A DNA stretch of 64,000 nt. Origin: CAZDDI01 sp964504195. Lineage in GTDB: Bacteria > Chloroflexota > Anaerolineae > B4-G1 > SLSP01. The translations under genes and the position numbers were made by a program. This document shows positions 26,244-34,148 of this stretch, one piece after another (position 1 is the stretch's first letter; every line of letters begins with the position of its first letter). The stretch is from the NCBI GenBank assembly GCA_964504195.1, contig CAZDDI010000001.1:124001-188000 (forward strand), given 5' to 3'. The notes under the pieces were generated by a model. It was not told the DNA's origin. It was given only the letters and a program-made list of their open reading frames with translations, and made no database searches.

Positions 26244-27308
26244 ATGAAGACCAATCAGAGTCCCTTGACTATGGAACGGCTCCCGGATCTGGGAGACCAA
26301 TATGTGCGTTTTGTAATCGCGGTGGGGGAGGCCGTGCTCTACGACCTCGCCGTTTTCCCGCGGAAGTTCACCTGGCAAGACCGGCGCACCTCCCGCGCCC
26401 AAGCCGTGCAGGTCGGCGTGCAGCTGGCAGGGCTGCCTTACCCTAGTTTGCAGCAGGTCAAGTTTATGGCCTTACCAGAGGCCGTAGTCTGGATTGCCCG
26501 GCTGGGCCTCAACTATGAGGCTCTGCTAGGCGCGCTGCGGGAGCAAGGGTGGGAAGAGGCCCTGCTGAGCAATGCCGCTGCCCAAGCTGCGTTGGTAGCG
26601 CCGACTACTTGGCTCCAACTGACGGACAGCGAAACGCTCCAGGCTATCGCGGAGGAAACGGTAGCTAACCTGGGCGATGTGTTCTATGACCCTGTGCCAG
26701 AGGTAGACGGCTATGATGCCGCCACGCTGCGCGCTAACGTGGTCAGTACCGTCCATGAAGGACTGTTGCGCGCCTATAACGCGCTCGGAATGCAAGTCAC
26801 GCAGGCACCGGGGCCGGTGTATCCCACGGTGTACGTTGACCCGGACACCCTGGCGTGCCCGGCGTGCGGTAGCACGGACATCCAACTCGAGGGCACGCAA
26901 GCCGTGCCGGTGATCGAGAATTGGTTGGACGGCAGCCATCAGTGCCATGACACCGGCGCAGGCGACTGGATCGAAGCGCCGCAGGTGCATTGTTGCGCGT
27001 GTAGCTTGGATTGGCAACTACGCTCAGCTGTGGCGGAAGCCGCGACACCCGTTGCGCCGCCGGCTGAGTCCCAGCCCGATCCGCGCCCCACCGCCTATGT
27101 ATCCGCAGTGCTGGGGTTCCGGGTGGAACTGGACGCTCCCATCGAAGAGGCGTATCCCGAGCAGCCCGACTGGGAGCCCGCGATAGACTGGCCGCACATT
27201 CACACCACGGTTTTCAACGCGCTGCGCTCCTGCTCCCTGCCCTTCGATTGGGAGCTCGTCGAAGTAGAGGATGTTCGCATTCTCAACTACGCCGCCCCTA
27301 ACGAATGA
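26244..27308 (+). CDS. Zinc-ribbon-containing element protein
   Basis: 354 residues; start fixed by AAAGGAG within the leader. The first 200 residues are helical and unrecognised. Around residues 195-255 there is a split zinc-ribbon-like motif: CPACGSTD, then about 45 residues later HCCACSLDW. A Pro-rich linker and a C-terminal 80-residue acidic domain follow. Zinc ribbons of this kind often bind DNA or RNA or bridge to polymerase, but the split spacing is unusual. First gene of the block 26244-27761. Confidence 0.5.
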   Translation: MKTNQSPLTMERLPDLGDQYVRFVIAVGEAVLYDLAVFPRKFTWQDRRTSRAQAVQVGVQLAGLPYPSLQQVKFMALPEAVVWIARLGLNYEALLGALREQGWEEALLSNAAAQAALVAPTTWLQLTDSETLQAIAEETVANLGDVFYDPVPEVDGYDAATLRANVVSTVHEGLLRAYNALGMQVTQAPGPVYPTVYVDPDTLACPACGSTDIQLEGTQAVPVIENWLDGSHQCHDTGAGDWIEAPQVHCCACSLDWQLRSAVAEAATPVAPPAESQPDPRPTAYVSAVLGFRVELDAPIEEAYPEQPDWEPAIDWPHIHTTVFNALRSCSLPFDWELVEVEDVRILNYAAPNE

Positions 27309-27316
27309 GGTGGGCC

Positions 27317-27559
27317 ATGCTGGTTAAACCCAAAATACACGCGCTGAACCACGCGGGCTGGCAGGTAAAAAACGGGAAGGCCGTCCACACCAATGGGCGG
27401 GCTACGGTTTCCCTGGCTGGCCGGCGTTACCCGTATGATACAACCGGATTTCTGGTCATTGTAGATGGCAAGTGGATTCTGGACCATCCTAACACATGGA
27501 TCAAGCGTTTTCCTACGCTGACTGCCGCGCTTGACGCGGCTGAACAGCGCATGAAATGA
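27317..27559 (+). CDS. Small basic element protein
   Basis: 80 residues. The start at 27317 is preferred because GAGGTGGG precedes it; an in-frame ATG at 27305 overlaps the previous stop. The first 55 residues look like a small beta-sheet with many Lys/His/Gly (WQVKNGKAVHTNGRATVSL, GRRYPYDTTGFLVIVDGKW), ending in a helix (TLTAALDAAEQRM). No family recognised. Confidence 0.45.
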   Translation: MLVKPKIHALNHAGWQVKNGKAVHTNGRATVSLAGRRYPYDTTGFLVIVDGKWILDHPNTWIKRFPTLTAALDAAEQRMK

Positions 27560-27569
27560 GGTGTGCTCA

Positions 27570-27761
27570 ATGAAATGCCATATCTGTAATTGCCGGGTTA
27601 GGGTAACGAAATCCGGGCATCTTTACAAACATCGTAATCCACAGCCGGAAAAATACTGGGCTTACTGGTGTCCGGGCAGTGGTAAGATGGCTCAAGCAAG
27701 TGCTGATACCCCATCACCCGACGGCGAGCTGCCTAACAAGGGCGTGCCGGCTGACGCCTGA
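27570..27761 (+). CDS. Small zinc-finger-like protein
   Basis: 63 residues. Start at 27570 taken after GAGGTGTG; an in-frame ATG lies at 27561. The N-terminal MKCHICNCRVRV gives a CxxCxC knuckle, followed by a basic His/Lys stretch (SGHLYKHRN) and a last Cys in YWCPGSGKM, together a plausible single zinc site in a nucleic-acid-binding domain. Last gene of the block. Confidence 0.45.
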   Translation: MKCHICNCRVRVTKSGHLYKHRNPQPEKYWAYWCPGSGKMAQASADTPSPDGELPNKGVPADA

Positions 27762-27800
27762 GCCGTTAGGTCGAATGGATTGAGTTCAAAATAAACATCA

Positions 27801-27865
27801 CCCTACGGGAATGGCCTGGCCTTCCCGTGAGGGAGACCTGGCCGTTCCTTGTATATCACGAGGAG
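27801..27865 (+). promoter_or_regulatory. Structured 5' leader (A-B-A'-B'-C-C')
   Basis: Arms: A 27801-27811 with A' 27822-27833 (11 bp, one bulge); B 27808-27816 with B' 27840-27848 (9 bp, one G-U); C 27845-27852 with C' 27858-27865 (8 bp, two G-U). C' contains the AGGAG of the gene at 27872. The segment between B and B' can also fold as TTCCC-GTGA-GGGAG with a GNRA-type loop. Confidence 0.65.
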
Positions 27866-27871
27866 AAACCC

Positions 27872-28243
27872 ATGAAGAAACACCCGAGTGCTTTTCAACA
27901 GTTGCAGGCCACTGCGCAGCAGCACGGCCTACCCAAAGCCTATCAGACGGATCTAACCGTTCACGACCGCGCTTACTTGCGCAAACGCCAGCGGCCCACC
28001 TGCTTTGGGTGGCTCTTGCGCGAACACGGCACAGACATCTTGCTCAATACTGTGTGGGGCCGCGCGCTTATCCAGTATCATCGCCGAGATCCCCAAGTAT
28101 TGTGGTTCTGGTTCGATGGCACACAGTTACGCCCGTCCTCGCCGGCAGAGCTCTGGGAACTGCTCGCAGCGGAGCCGGAAGTTACCCGGCACAGCTGCCC
28201 GACCTTATTCCCGGAGGTGTCCGATGCCGCAGCCGCAAGTTGA
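27872..28243 (+). CDS. Unknown element protein
   Basis: 123 residues from the ATG after AGGAGAAACCC. A basic helical N-terminus (MKKHPSAFQQLQATAQQHG) is followed by a Trp-rich core (CFGWLLREHGTDILLNTVWGRALIQY, VLWFWFDGTQLRP). No family recognised. The end overlaps the next gene by 20 bp. Confidence 0.45.
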   Translation: MKKHPSAFQQLQATAQQHGLPKAYQTDLTVHDRAYLRKRQRPTCFGWLLREHGTDILLNTVWGRALIQYHRRDPQVLWFWFDGTQLRPSSPAELWELLAAEPEVTRHSCPTLFPEVSDAAAAS

Positions 28244-28484
28244 CGTTGGCTTTGAGTATTGTTTAGAACTAGGGGGGACTCGTTATCCCCCGACGCGCAC
28301 GCCCCCGGATTGGGACGCGGTGCAGCAGTTGGTCGCGGGCTGTACGACTACCGCCCGCGTCTGGCAGCGGCTTATTGCCGCTTCTGCTACCGCCCTGTTA
28401 CCGGGCTATGCTACCTGGCTCACGCTCCCTGACGGGCGCGTGCTTACGCCCTGGTCCCTCTGGGCTGCATATCCGCCAGAATAG
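28224..28484 (+). CDS. Small unknown element protein
   Basis: 86 residues from the ATG after GGAGGTG, inside the end of the upstream gene. Contains a helical middle (DWDAVQQLVAGCTTTARVWQ) and ends LPDGRVLTPWSLWAAYPPE. No family recognised. Last gene before the next leader. Confidence 0.4.
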   Translation: MPQPQVDVGFEYCLELGGTRYPPTRTPPDWDAVQQLVAGCTTTARVWQRLIAASATALLPGYATWLTLPDGRVLTPWSLWAAYPPE

Positions 28485-28503
28485 TCTCACTGAGACCCCC
28501 ATG

Positions 28504-28584
28504 CTGTGCAGGGAAGCCCGGCGCTCCCTGCACAGGGACAATTGCGCCGGGCCTCCCTGTGGCTACCCTAATTTCAACAGGAGG
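28504..28584 (+). promoter_or_regulatory. Structured 5' leader (A-B-A'-B'-C-C')
   Basis: Arms: A 28504-28514 with A' 28525-28535 (11 bp perfect, TGTGCAGGGA/TCCCTGCACA plus one pair); B 28517-28524 with B' 28544-28551 (8 bp, CCCGGCGC); C 28552-28560 with C' 28577-28584 (8 bp, one bulge). C' holds AGGAGG of the gene at 28591. A sits 20 bases after the upstream stop. Confidence 0.7.
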
Positions 28585-28590
28585 AACATT

Positions 28591-29028
28591 ATGATGACGT
28601 TCGTTTTGAAAGCCCGTACCGCCACCCTGAGCCGGCCGCGCCTGGCGTGGTGGCAATGGTGCAAAGTGGCAAGTGTCGGGTTACTGGTGGCGATGCTGGC
28701 GGTGGCCGGGGCCGGGGTAACTATCCCGCGCCTGGGCTGGGCGCTGGCCGTTCACTGGTTCTTGGACTTCGGGGTACAAAGCACGCCGACCGCGCTGGGC
28801 AAAGCCCGCCGCGATTGGCAAGTGCTGGTGTACCACGGATTTTTGACCGGGGGCTTTCCCGGCTTGATTGTAGGTGGTTTGGTGGGGGTGGTCGTCAGCA
28901 CCTTGATCCACGGCTATGTGGATAGCCTCCGCAAATTCGGCTTGGCCGATTGGCGGGGCGTCGTGCTGGATCAGGCGGCCCATGTGGTCACCCTGATCGC
29001 ACTGGGGGTGTGCGATGGCTACTGCTAA
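28591..29028 (+). CDS. DUF3307-family membrane protein
   Basis: 145 residues with 3-4 hydrophobic segments. The family pattern is visible: HWFLDFGVQ at 55-63, Lys71, YHG at 81-83, HGYVD at 107-111 and DQAAH at 127-131, matching the conserved His/Asp positions of DUF3307, a group of phage and mobile-element membrane proteins of unknown activity. An extra N-terminal segment (about 26-48) may act as an anchor. The start is the first of two ATGs after AGGAGGAACATT. Overlaps the next gene by 14 bp. Confidence 0.65.
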   Translation: MMTFVLKARTATLSRPRLAWWQWCKVASVGLLVAMLAVAGAGVTIPRLGWALAVHWFLDFGVQSTPTALGKARRDWQVLVYHGFLTGGFPGLIVGGLVGVVVSTLIHGYVDSLRKFGLADWRGVVLDQAAHVVTLIALGVCDGYC

Positions 29029-29365
29029 CCGAACCCCTGTGCTGTTTCAGTTCACAGTCATCAGCGCGCGCCCTGGCGATTGGAGCCCGGCCGCGCTCAT
29101 GGTAAATCACGTCATAGCCGAGCATCCCCAGGGAGCTGCGTGTGCTGCGCTCCGCGCTCATGCGCAGGCAGACCCGGGGCAACACCCGGCTTGTGACTAT
29201 CATGTACTACTGTTGTGCCGCGGTCATTTCACCGACCTGACGCCGTTACTGCACGCCAACTGGAAAGCCCCCTTGTATAAGGAGGCGACCACCGTTGCCG
29301 AGTGGGACAACGATCTCGACCTGGCTGGGCCAGGCGAGCACTGGGAGGTGGCCGATGAGTGGTAA
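29015..29365 (+). CDS. Unknown element protein
   Basis: 116 residues, starting inside the end of the DUF3307 gene. A beta-like start (VLFQFTVISARPGDW) is followed by a helix with HAQADPGQHPACDYHVLLLCRGHF, then an acidic Trp-rich end (WDNDLDLAGPGEHWEVADEW). Cys/His spacing (C-x-Y-H..C-x-x-H) could bind a metal but is not a known motif. Overlaps the next gene by 11 bp. Confidence 0.45.
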   Translation: MATANRTPVLFQFTVISARPGDWSPAALMVNHVIAEHPQGAACAALRAHAQADPGQHPACDYHVLLLCRGHFTDLTPLLHANWKAPLYKEATTVAEWDNDLDLAGPGEHWEVADEW

Positions 29366-29666
29366 ACCACCCTGGCAAATGACCCTGGACGAATGGCGGG
29401 CGCAAACCCATCGCATCCGGCATTCAGGCAATGAGAGTTACTATGTGCGGCCCGCGGGCGACCGGGTGCTCTGGCCGGGACGCAGCCACCGGCGCATCGT
29501 AGATAGTCAGTATGTCTACGAGGTGCAGCTGGCGCGCCTGAACGGCTATCCGATCCCCGCTGCCATTGCCGCAGCCCATCAAGATCTCGAACAACAATTT
29601 GTCCGCGACCCGCTGGGGTTTACCTGGCCCTGGCCGCGGCACTTGAAAGTGCAAGTTACCGCTTAA
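29355..29666 (+). CDS. Small basic element protein
   Basis: 103 residues from the ATG after GGAGGTG, overlapping the preceding stop. Basic and Trp/Tyr-rich (WQMTLDEWRAQTHRIRH, YYVRPAGDRVLWPGRSHRR), with a helix around AAIAAAHQDLEQQF. A DNA- or RNA-binding protein would fit the charge, but no family is recognised. The stop lies 6 bases before arm A of the next leader. Confidence 0.45.
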   Translation: MSGKPPWQMTLDEWRAQTHRIRHSGNESYYVRPAGDRVLWPGRSHRRIVDSQYVYEVQLARLNGYPIPAAIAAAHQDLEQQFVRDPLGFTWPWPRHLKVQVTA

Positions 29667-29671
29667 CCCCA

Positions 29672-29737
29672 CGCTAGGAGCCACTGCGCCCCTAGCGGGT
29701 GCGGTGGCTCCTGGTGAAATAAAGCATTTCACAGGAG
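29672..29737 (+). promoter_or_regulatory. Structured 5' leader (A-B-A'-B'-C-C')
   Basis: Arms: A 29672-29678 with A' 29691-29697 (7 bp perfect); B 29676-29687 with B' 29701-29712 (12 bp, one G-U); C 29708-29720 with C' 29726-29737 (12 bp, one bulge). C' ends in AGGAG of the gene at 29747, so the ribosome binding site is fully paired in the C:C' state. B' and C share five bases. Confidence 0.75.
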
Positions 29738-29746
29738 AAAAAAACT

Positions 29747-30127
29747 ATGAGACTCGATACAATCACGACCGCCCGGTGCGCCGCACTGGTGGCTGTATTA
29801 GCTAAGTATGTGACCTACGCCCAACTCAAGGCCCATTTACAGGCAACGGGTTGGCGCGTAACCCCACATCAGAAGTATCAGGGCTGGCAGGTATGGACTG
29901 CTCCACTGCCCGCTGCTGGTGAGGAAGAACCGTTTGAAATGCCGTTGACGGGCGTTGAACCGCTCCTCATGGCTGATCTGCGGTATGTAGAAAATATGCT
30001 CCCGTTAATCGCGGCCCTGGAAAACAGCTCGCCGTTGGCCGTGGTCCTAGACCTGGTGCCGCCGGCGATCCGGGAATGGGCGCTGTCAGGTCTGGCAATA
30101 CTGGAGGTGGGTGATGAGCGCGCATAA
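29747..30127 (+). CDS. Unknown element protein
   Basis: 126 residues. The region TYAQLKAHLQATGWRVTPH followed by YQGWQVWTAPL has the shape of a small winged or HicA-like alpha/beta unit (helix, then GW at a strand start), but catalytic residues of HicA are not evident. The C-terminal part is helical and hydrophobic. It overlaps the next start by 14 bp. Confidence 0.45.
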   Translation: MRLDTITTARCAALVAVLAKYVTYAQLKAHLQATGWRVTPHQKYQGWQVWTAPLPAAGEEEPFEMPLTGVEPLLMADLRYVENMLPLIAALENSSPLAVVLDLVPPAIREWALSGLAILEVGDERA

Positions 30128-30560
30128 CCAAACCGCAGCAACCCGCCCCTGGCAACCGACCCAGCCTTATCCACCGCAACAACTCGACCTGGCAACCGCA
30201 GCGCGCATTGCCCGCTGGGCAGCCAGGTGTTGGACACGGGAAGACATGGCCTATGTTCGCCAGTGCGGAGAGCCGCTCATCGAGCAACTCATCGCTACCG
30301 GCGCAGAGCATAACCCCTACTTGACGCTGCAACACGTCCACGGGTGGCCGCAGGACATCTGGGTGCCGGAGCACCTCAGCGAGCATGGCTACGCCTGGGA
30401 CGGGCAGCGCTTCACGCGGACACCGGAAGCGGCCTTGCTTTCGCAGTGTCGCGCTTGCGCGATTTGCACTAAGCGGCCAGTCTGCGGCTGGGTCATCAAC
30501 GCACCTTGCTCTGATTGCCCCTATCCGGGTCTCACAAACCAGGGAGGTGGGCCATGTTGA
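30114..30560 (+). CDS. Cys-cluster element protein
   Basis: 148 residues; start at the ATG after GGAGGTGG (a GTG one codon upstream is less likely). Helical N-terminal two thirds (AARIARWAARCWTREDMAYVRQ). The C-terminus carries a dense cysteine cluster, CRACAICTKRPVCGWVINAPCSDCPYPG: seven Cys in 25 residues with CxxCxxC and CxxC pairs, suitable for a zinc or iron-sulfur centre. Overlaps the following methyltransferase gene by 7 bp, suggesting related work or at least linked dosage. Confidence 0.5.
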   Translation: MSAHNQTAATRPWQPTQPYPPQQLDLATAARIARWAARCWTREDMAYVRQCGEPLIEQLIATGAEHNPYLTLQHVHGWPQDIWVPEHLSEHGYAWDGQRFTRTPEAALLSQCRACAICTKRPVCGWVINAPCSDCPYPGLTNQGGGPC

Positions 30561-31471
30561 CTAGCCTGGTCAGTTATCCTAACCGGGGCCAGGGGGGCAA
30601 CGCCGCGTTTCGCGGTAACTGCACGCCCCGCTTGGTGCAGGATTTACTCGAGCACTATCAGCCCCGCCTGTTCTTTGATCCGGCTATCGGGTCGGGGACT
30701 TCGCGGGATGTCGCGCAGCAGCGCGGTGTCCAGGGCTTCTTCGCGGATTTGGCCCAGGGCTTCAATGTCCTGGCACATGAACCACCGTTTTCAGGCTTCG
30801 ATATGGCCTTCTGGCACCCGCCGTACTGGGATATTATCAAGTACAGCGGGCCCGGCGGGCAATGGGGCGGGCCCGGGAATCCGGGCGACCTCTCCCTGAT
30901 TCCTGATTATGACGATTTCATTGCCAAACTGAACGAGGCTACTTTCCGTATCTATGAGACGCTCCGCTGTGGTGGCCGCCTGGCGGTGCTGGTTGGTGAT
31001 GTGCGCCGGCGCGGACGGTTGTATCCCATTCAACGCGATATGCGGTGGTACGGGGACGCGGAAGCCTTCATTGTGAAGGCTCAGCACAACACCCAGTCCG
31101 CGCGGCAGCAGTACGGCGGGCACTTCGTCGCTATCGTGACGGAGTACCTGGTCGTCACCCAGAAACCCCACGCCTGGATCGTGCCGCTGCGCGTGACCGA
31201 CCTGGCCGGCCAGGTAGACACCCGCCAGTGGAGCGGACACACCTGGCAAAGCATCGTGCGCTCCGGGCTCGAAGCCCTGGGCGGCGAGGCCGACTTGCCC
31301 GCGTTATACGCGGAAGTACACGGTCATCGCCGGGCGCAACAAGCGGCCCAAGCCGGCATTGACTGGCAGGCGATTGTGCGGCGGGAGTTACAAGAACGCC
31401 CCCACTTCGCGCCGGTGGCGCGGGGCCGGTGGCGGCTATGTGCTCCCCAAACCATTCACCAGGCGGCCTGA
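30554..31471 (+). CDS. DNA amino-methyltransferase (N4/N6 type) with atypical HPPY
   Basis: 305 residues. SAM-dependent MTase fold: motif I DPAIGSGTSRD at 42-52, an acidic FADLAQGFNV strand next, and the catalytic motif IV as WHPPYWDI at 87-94. Family members usually have DPPY, NPPY or SPPY; a His in the first position is unusual. Downstream, GGRLAVLVGDVRRRGRLYP fits motif V-VI of N4-Cys/N6-Ade enzymes that use a substrate helix after motif IV. No partner nuclease nearby, so probably a solitary modification enzyme protecting the element. Start after GGAGGTGG, inside the previous stop. Confidence 0.7.
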   Translation: MLTSLVSYPNRGQGGNAAFRGNCTPRLVQDLLEHYQPRLFFDPAIGSGTSRDVAQQRGVQGFFADLAQGFNVLAHEPPFSGFDMAFWHPPYWDIIKYSGPGGQWGGPGNPGDLSLIPDYDDFIAKLNEATFRIYETLRCGGRLAVLVGDVRRRGRLYPIQRDMRWYGDAEAFIVKAQHNTQSARQQYGGHFVAIVTEYLVVTQKPHAWIVPLRVTDLAGQVDTRQWSGHTWQSIVRSGLEALGGEADLPALYAEVHGHRRAQQAAQAGIDWQAIVRRELQERPHFAPVARGRWRLCAPQTIHQAA

Positions 31472-31479
31472 GGTGGACT

Positions 31480-31836
31480 ATGGCTAATCCCAAACGCCCC
31501 ACCTGCGCTACTTGTGACCACTGTAAGAAAGCTCCCCGCCGTTTTACGCAATATCAAGGGTATTACGGCTGGTGCGAAGCCCCCACGCCGGCTTACTTGC
31601 CCGCGCGTAGTCCGCTCATTTCACACAACGAGATGCGCGGTAAAACGTGCGCACTGTATCGCCCCGCGGGTGAAGGGAATACCGTGGTAGTGCTCTACAC
31701 GGCTTTGCGCGCGTTGCTATGGCAGCACGATAACCTGGGTTATCTGGGCGGTCTGGCGTTGCAAGACGCGCGGGCCGCGCTGCGCGCAGCGCGCCAAGCA
31801 TTGGGGCTACCAGAGGAGGAGGAGGCAGCGGCATGA
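31480..31836 (+). CDS. Small Cys-motif element protein
   Basis: 118 residues. N-terminal CATCDHCKK (CxxCxxC) with further Cys at YGWCEAP and KTCALYRP, a pattern seen in short phage and plasmid zinc-binding proteins. The C-terminal half is helical (ALRALLWQHDNLGYL, DARAALRAARQALGL), ending in a poly-Glu stretch. Start after GAGGTGG; stop overlaps the next start (ATGA). Zinc binding is likely, function unknown. Confidence 0.5.
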   Translation: MANPKRPTCATCDHCKKAPRRFTQYQGYYGWCEAPTPAYLPARSPLISHNEMRGKTCALYRPAGEGNTVVVLYTALRALLWQHDNLGYLGGLALQDARAALRAARQALGLPEEEEAAA

Positions 31837-32225
31837 GTAACCCAGATGGGATTCACTTCGATGTCGTGCTGCGCCGCGCTAACCCTGCCCCGTGCCGATC
31901 AGGAGACGCAAGCACTGTTTTCATTACGGTAGCCGGTATCCAAGACGCGCTCACCTTTACCGTTAGCGGTCGCGGAGGCATTGTAGATGTCACTATCGCT
32001 ATCCGTAGTGGACGGGTATTGCACGTCACGCCCAACCCTGACGCGGTTGAGCACGGTTTGTTAGATGAATATGTCCAGATCGCCCTGACGCATTATCGCG
32101 CCCGGCTGCAACTGGCTATTCCCGTAGATGTGCCGTGGTTGCGCTGGGTAAATCAATTACCCGCGCAGTACCAGGAGCACTTTGCTGTGCTGTTGGCTCG
32201 AACCGTAGCGCATAACTTATCCTAA
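31833..32225 (+). CDS. Unknown element protein
   Basis: 130 residues, coupled to the previous gene by ATGA. Residues 1-70 look like a beta-sheet (VFITVAGIQDALTFTVSGRGGIVDVTIAIRSG, given here in outline), followed by a helical C-terminus (LLDEYVQIALTHYRARLQLAI). No family recognised. Ends 25 bp before arm A of the next leader. Confidence 0.45.
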   Translation: MSNPDGIHFDVVLRRANPAPCRSGDASTVFITVAGIQDALTFTVSGRGGIVDVTIAIRSGRVLHVTPNPDAVEHGLLDEYVQIALTHYRARLQLAIPVDVPWLRWVNQLPAQYQEHFAVLLARTVAHNLS

Positions 32226-32249
32226 ACGCCGCGTTACGCGGTTTAAGTG

Positions 32250-32320
32250 CCTGGCGGGGGCCATACACCCCCATCAGGGGATGCGTGTTGCCTCTGCCAT
32301 TTATCTACATCATCAAAGGA
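32250..32320 (+). promoter_or_regulatory. Probable structured 5' leader
   Basis: Arms: A 32250-32259 with A' 32269-32278 (9 of 10 pairs, one G-U, CCTGGCGGGG). B is weak (ACAC and GGC of 32257-32268 with GTGT and GCC of 32285-32292). C:C' is only three pairs. A weaker member of the family, in front of the gene at 32331. Confidence 0.4.
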
Positions 32321-32330
32321 GTTAGAAAAG

Positions 32331-32714
32331 ATGGCAGACATAATTGTAACAAACCAAGCCGTACCACCCGGAGGCGGGGGTGTAGCCATGAATACCAGCA
32401 CCACCCCCCTGACTGACGCTGAACTGCTCGACTGGATCGAGCGTGAGTTGCACCCCCCGTTGGGTGAAAGCAATTTCGGGTGGGTAATGCAGTACGTTCA
32501 CGCGGGCTTACCGCTGCGCCAAGCGGTGCAGCAGGCTATAGCCACTACCTCGCCGCCAGGCGCGGCCACGGCTTTGCTAGACCGCATTTGGCGCGCTCAG
32601 ATTATCGCGCGGCGCACTGATAATCAGGAGGTCCTGGTGCAGTTACCCGATGTAGGGAGCTGTGGTTGGGTCGCGGCTACTCGTCTGACCCCGCTAACCG
32701 GAGGTGTGCCATGA
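32331..32714 (+). CDS. Unknown element protein
   Basis: 127 residues from the ATG after AAAGGAG; another possible start (32388) follows a GGGGGTG. After a Gly-rich N-terminus comes a helical domain (DAELLDWIERELH, VMQYVHAGLPLRQAVQQAIA, ATALLDRIWRAQIIA) and a short C-terminal strand region. No family recognised. The stop overlaps the next start. Confidence 0.45.
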   Translation: MADIIVTNQAVPPGGGGVAMNTSTTPLTDAELLDWIERELHPPLGESNFGWVMQYVHAGLPLRQAVQQAIATTSPPGAATALLDRIWRAQIIARRTDNQEVLVQLPDVGSCGWVAATRLTPLTGGVP

Positions 32715-33022
32715 GCCAGCTCGCCCTGTTCACCACCCCAAACCAGCCTGTGCTGTTCACGCCCCCGCCCACCACACCGGACCCGCCCAAACCCACCCCA
32801 CCTGCACCGGCTCCCCCGGCAGCGAGTTTCAAACCGCTCCAGCGGGGGAGCATTTTCGCGTGGGAAGGCCGGCGTTACCAGATTGAAGAGCTCACGCCGG
32901 ACTGGGGTGAGCACGGGAAACTCGTGGCGCTGGACTTGTCCAACACCACCGTCCCGATCTGCCGCGTGTGGACGAATCTGAGCGGGTTTACCCGTACTAC
33001 GGGCTACGCCCTAGAGGTGTAG
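32711..33022 (+). CDS. Small protein with SH3-like C-terminus
   Basis: 103 residues, start after GGAGGTG. The N-terminal 40 residues are a Pro/Thr linker beginning MSQLALFTTP. The C-terminal 60 residues look like a small beta-barrel (GSIFAWEGRRYQIEEL, GKLVALDLSN, TGYALEV). The opening resembles a clamp-binding QLxLF peptide (QLALF), which would link it to replication. Both comments are suggestions from sequence only. Confidence 0.45.
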   Translation: MSQLALFTTPNQPVLFTPPPTTPDPPKPTPPAPAPPAASFKPLQRGSIFAWEGRRYQIEELTPDWGEHGKLVALDLSNTTVPICRVWTNLSGFTRTTGYALEV

Positions 33023-33027
33023 CCCCT

Positions 33028-33114
33028 AACTCTGTTTTCCGGGGGAGGCCCGCGGCTTTCCAACTGGGAACATAGCTGCGCGCCGCCTGCCGGTGAAAAC
33101 TCACCCCAGGAGGT
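33028..33114 (+). promoter_or_regulatory. Possible structured leader of the primase gene
   Basis: GTTTTCC..GGGGGA can pair imperfectly with CTTTCC..GGGAAC, and GCGGCT with AGCTGC, in interleaved order. A GGTGA/TCACC hairpin flanked by CCTG/CAGG sits over the AGGAGG site. Pairing is less regular than in the main leader family. Confidence 0.3.
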
Positions 33115-33118
33115 GCCT

Positions 33119-34072
33119 GTGAAAACCAAAACCTTGTTGACTACCGCCCTGGCCTATCAACGGGCCGGGCTATCTGTCATCCCCTGCCGGCGCGTTTCAA
33201 AACGCCCGTTACTGGAAACCTGGAAACCCTACCAAGAACGGCGGGCTGCGACGCTGGAACTGCTCGCGTGGTTTTGCTGGCCGCAGACGGATGCCGTGGC
33301 AATTGTCACCGGCCCGATCAGCAGCCAGCTCGAGGTCATTGACTTCGATGCGCCGGAGTTGTTGCAGCCCTGGTATACCCAGGTGCAGGCGACTGTGCCG
33401 GGGTTGCTCGAACTGTTGCCTGTGGTCCGCACGCAGAGCGGTGGCTACCATGTGTACTATCGCCGCGCCGCGGAAGCCAGCGCCGCAGACCCACCGGGCA
33501 ACCGCAAACTGGCGGTAGACCCAGCCCGGCACCGGCAAGGGGGAAAATACACGTTAATCGAAACGCGGGGCGCGGGGGGCTATGTGTTAGCGCCGCCCAG
33601 CAGCGGTTACACGCTGCTCCAGGGCGACCTGACCCAGATCCCGCTGGTGTACCCCGCCGCGTATGAAACGCTGTTGAGCAGCGCCTGTAGTTTTACCTGC
33701 GCCGAAATTGCATCCCGCGGGAGGCAATTTCCCCGTAGTCCCCGCCCTGCCGGCGCTCGCCGGCGACCGGGGGATGACTACAACGCGCGCGGGAATCTGG
33801 GCTATGTGCTGGAAAGGCATGGGTGGCGCTTAGCGCGCTACCAGAACGAAGAAGCGTATTGGCGGCGACCCGGTAAACGGCTCGGCCATGGCGCGACCTT
33901 CAACTACGCCGGCAGCAACCTGTTCTACGTCTTTACGACGAATGCCCCGCCCTTTGAGCCCGCACGCTCGTATAGCCGCTTTGCGGTCTATACGCTGCTG
34001 GAGCACGGCGGCGATTATCGCCAGGCCGCGCTCACGCTGGGCCGGCAAGGGTTTGGGCAATCGGTAAAGTGA
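33119..34072 (+). CDS. Prim-Pol type bifunctional DNA primase/polymerase
   Basis: 317 residues starting at GTG, five bases after AGGAGG. Archaeo-eukaryotic primase (Prim-Pol, PF09250-like) N-terminal domain: GLSVIPCRRVSKRPLLETW at the start, then AIVTGPISSQLEVIDFD. The acidic pair in VIDFD is the metal-binding motif I. It is followed by VVRTQSGGYHVYYR with the family His, and KYTLIETRGAGGYVLAPPS for motif III. The remaining 120 residues look like a helical primase accessory domain (ARGNLGYVLERHGWRL). No helicase domain is fused. Such primases start replication of plasmids, integrated elements and some phages. Confidence 0.8.
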   Translation: MKTKTLLTTALAYQRAGLSVIPCRRVSKRPLLETWKPYQERRAATLELLAWFCWPQTDAVAIVTGPISSQLEVIDFDAPELLQPWYTQVQATVPGLLELLPVVRTQSGGYHVYYRRAAEASAADPPGNRKLAVDPARHRQGGKYTLIETRGAGGYVLAPPSSGYTLLQGDLTQIPLVYPAAYETLLSSACSFTCAEIASRGRQFPRSPRPAGARRRPGDDYNARGNLGYVLERHGWRLARYQNEEAYWRRPGKRLGHGATFNYAGSNLFYVFTTNAPPFEPARSYSRFAVYTLLEHGGDYRQAALTLGRQGFGQSVK

Positions 34073-34092
34073 TCCATGCTCGAAAAAGCCAG

Positions 34093-34124
34093 CAGAGACG
34101 CTGCGCCCGTTGCGGGCTTCTCTG
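34093..34124 (+). promoter_or_regulatory. Small leader hairpin before the gene at 34149
   Basis: CAGAGA (34093-34098) pairs with TCTCTG (34119-34124) and encloses GCCCG-TTG-CGGGC. Same position as other leaders, but only short helices; the interleaved arm would be 4 bp. Confidence 0.35.
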
Positions 34125-34148
34125 AGTGCATTAACGGAGGTAAAAACT

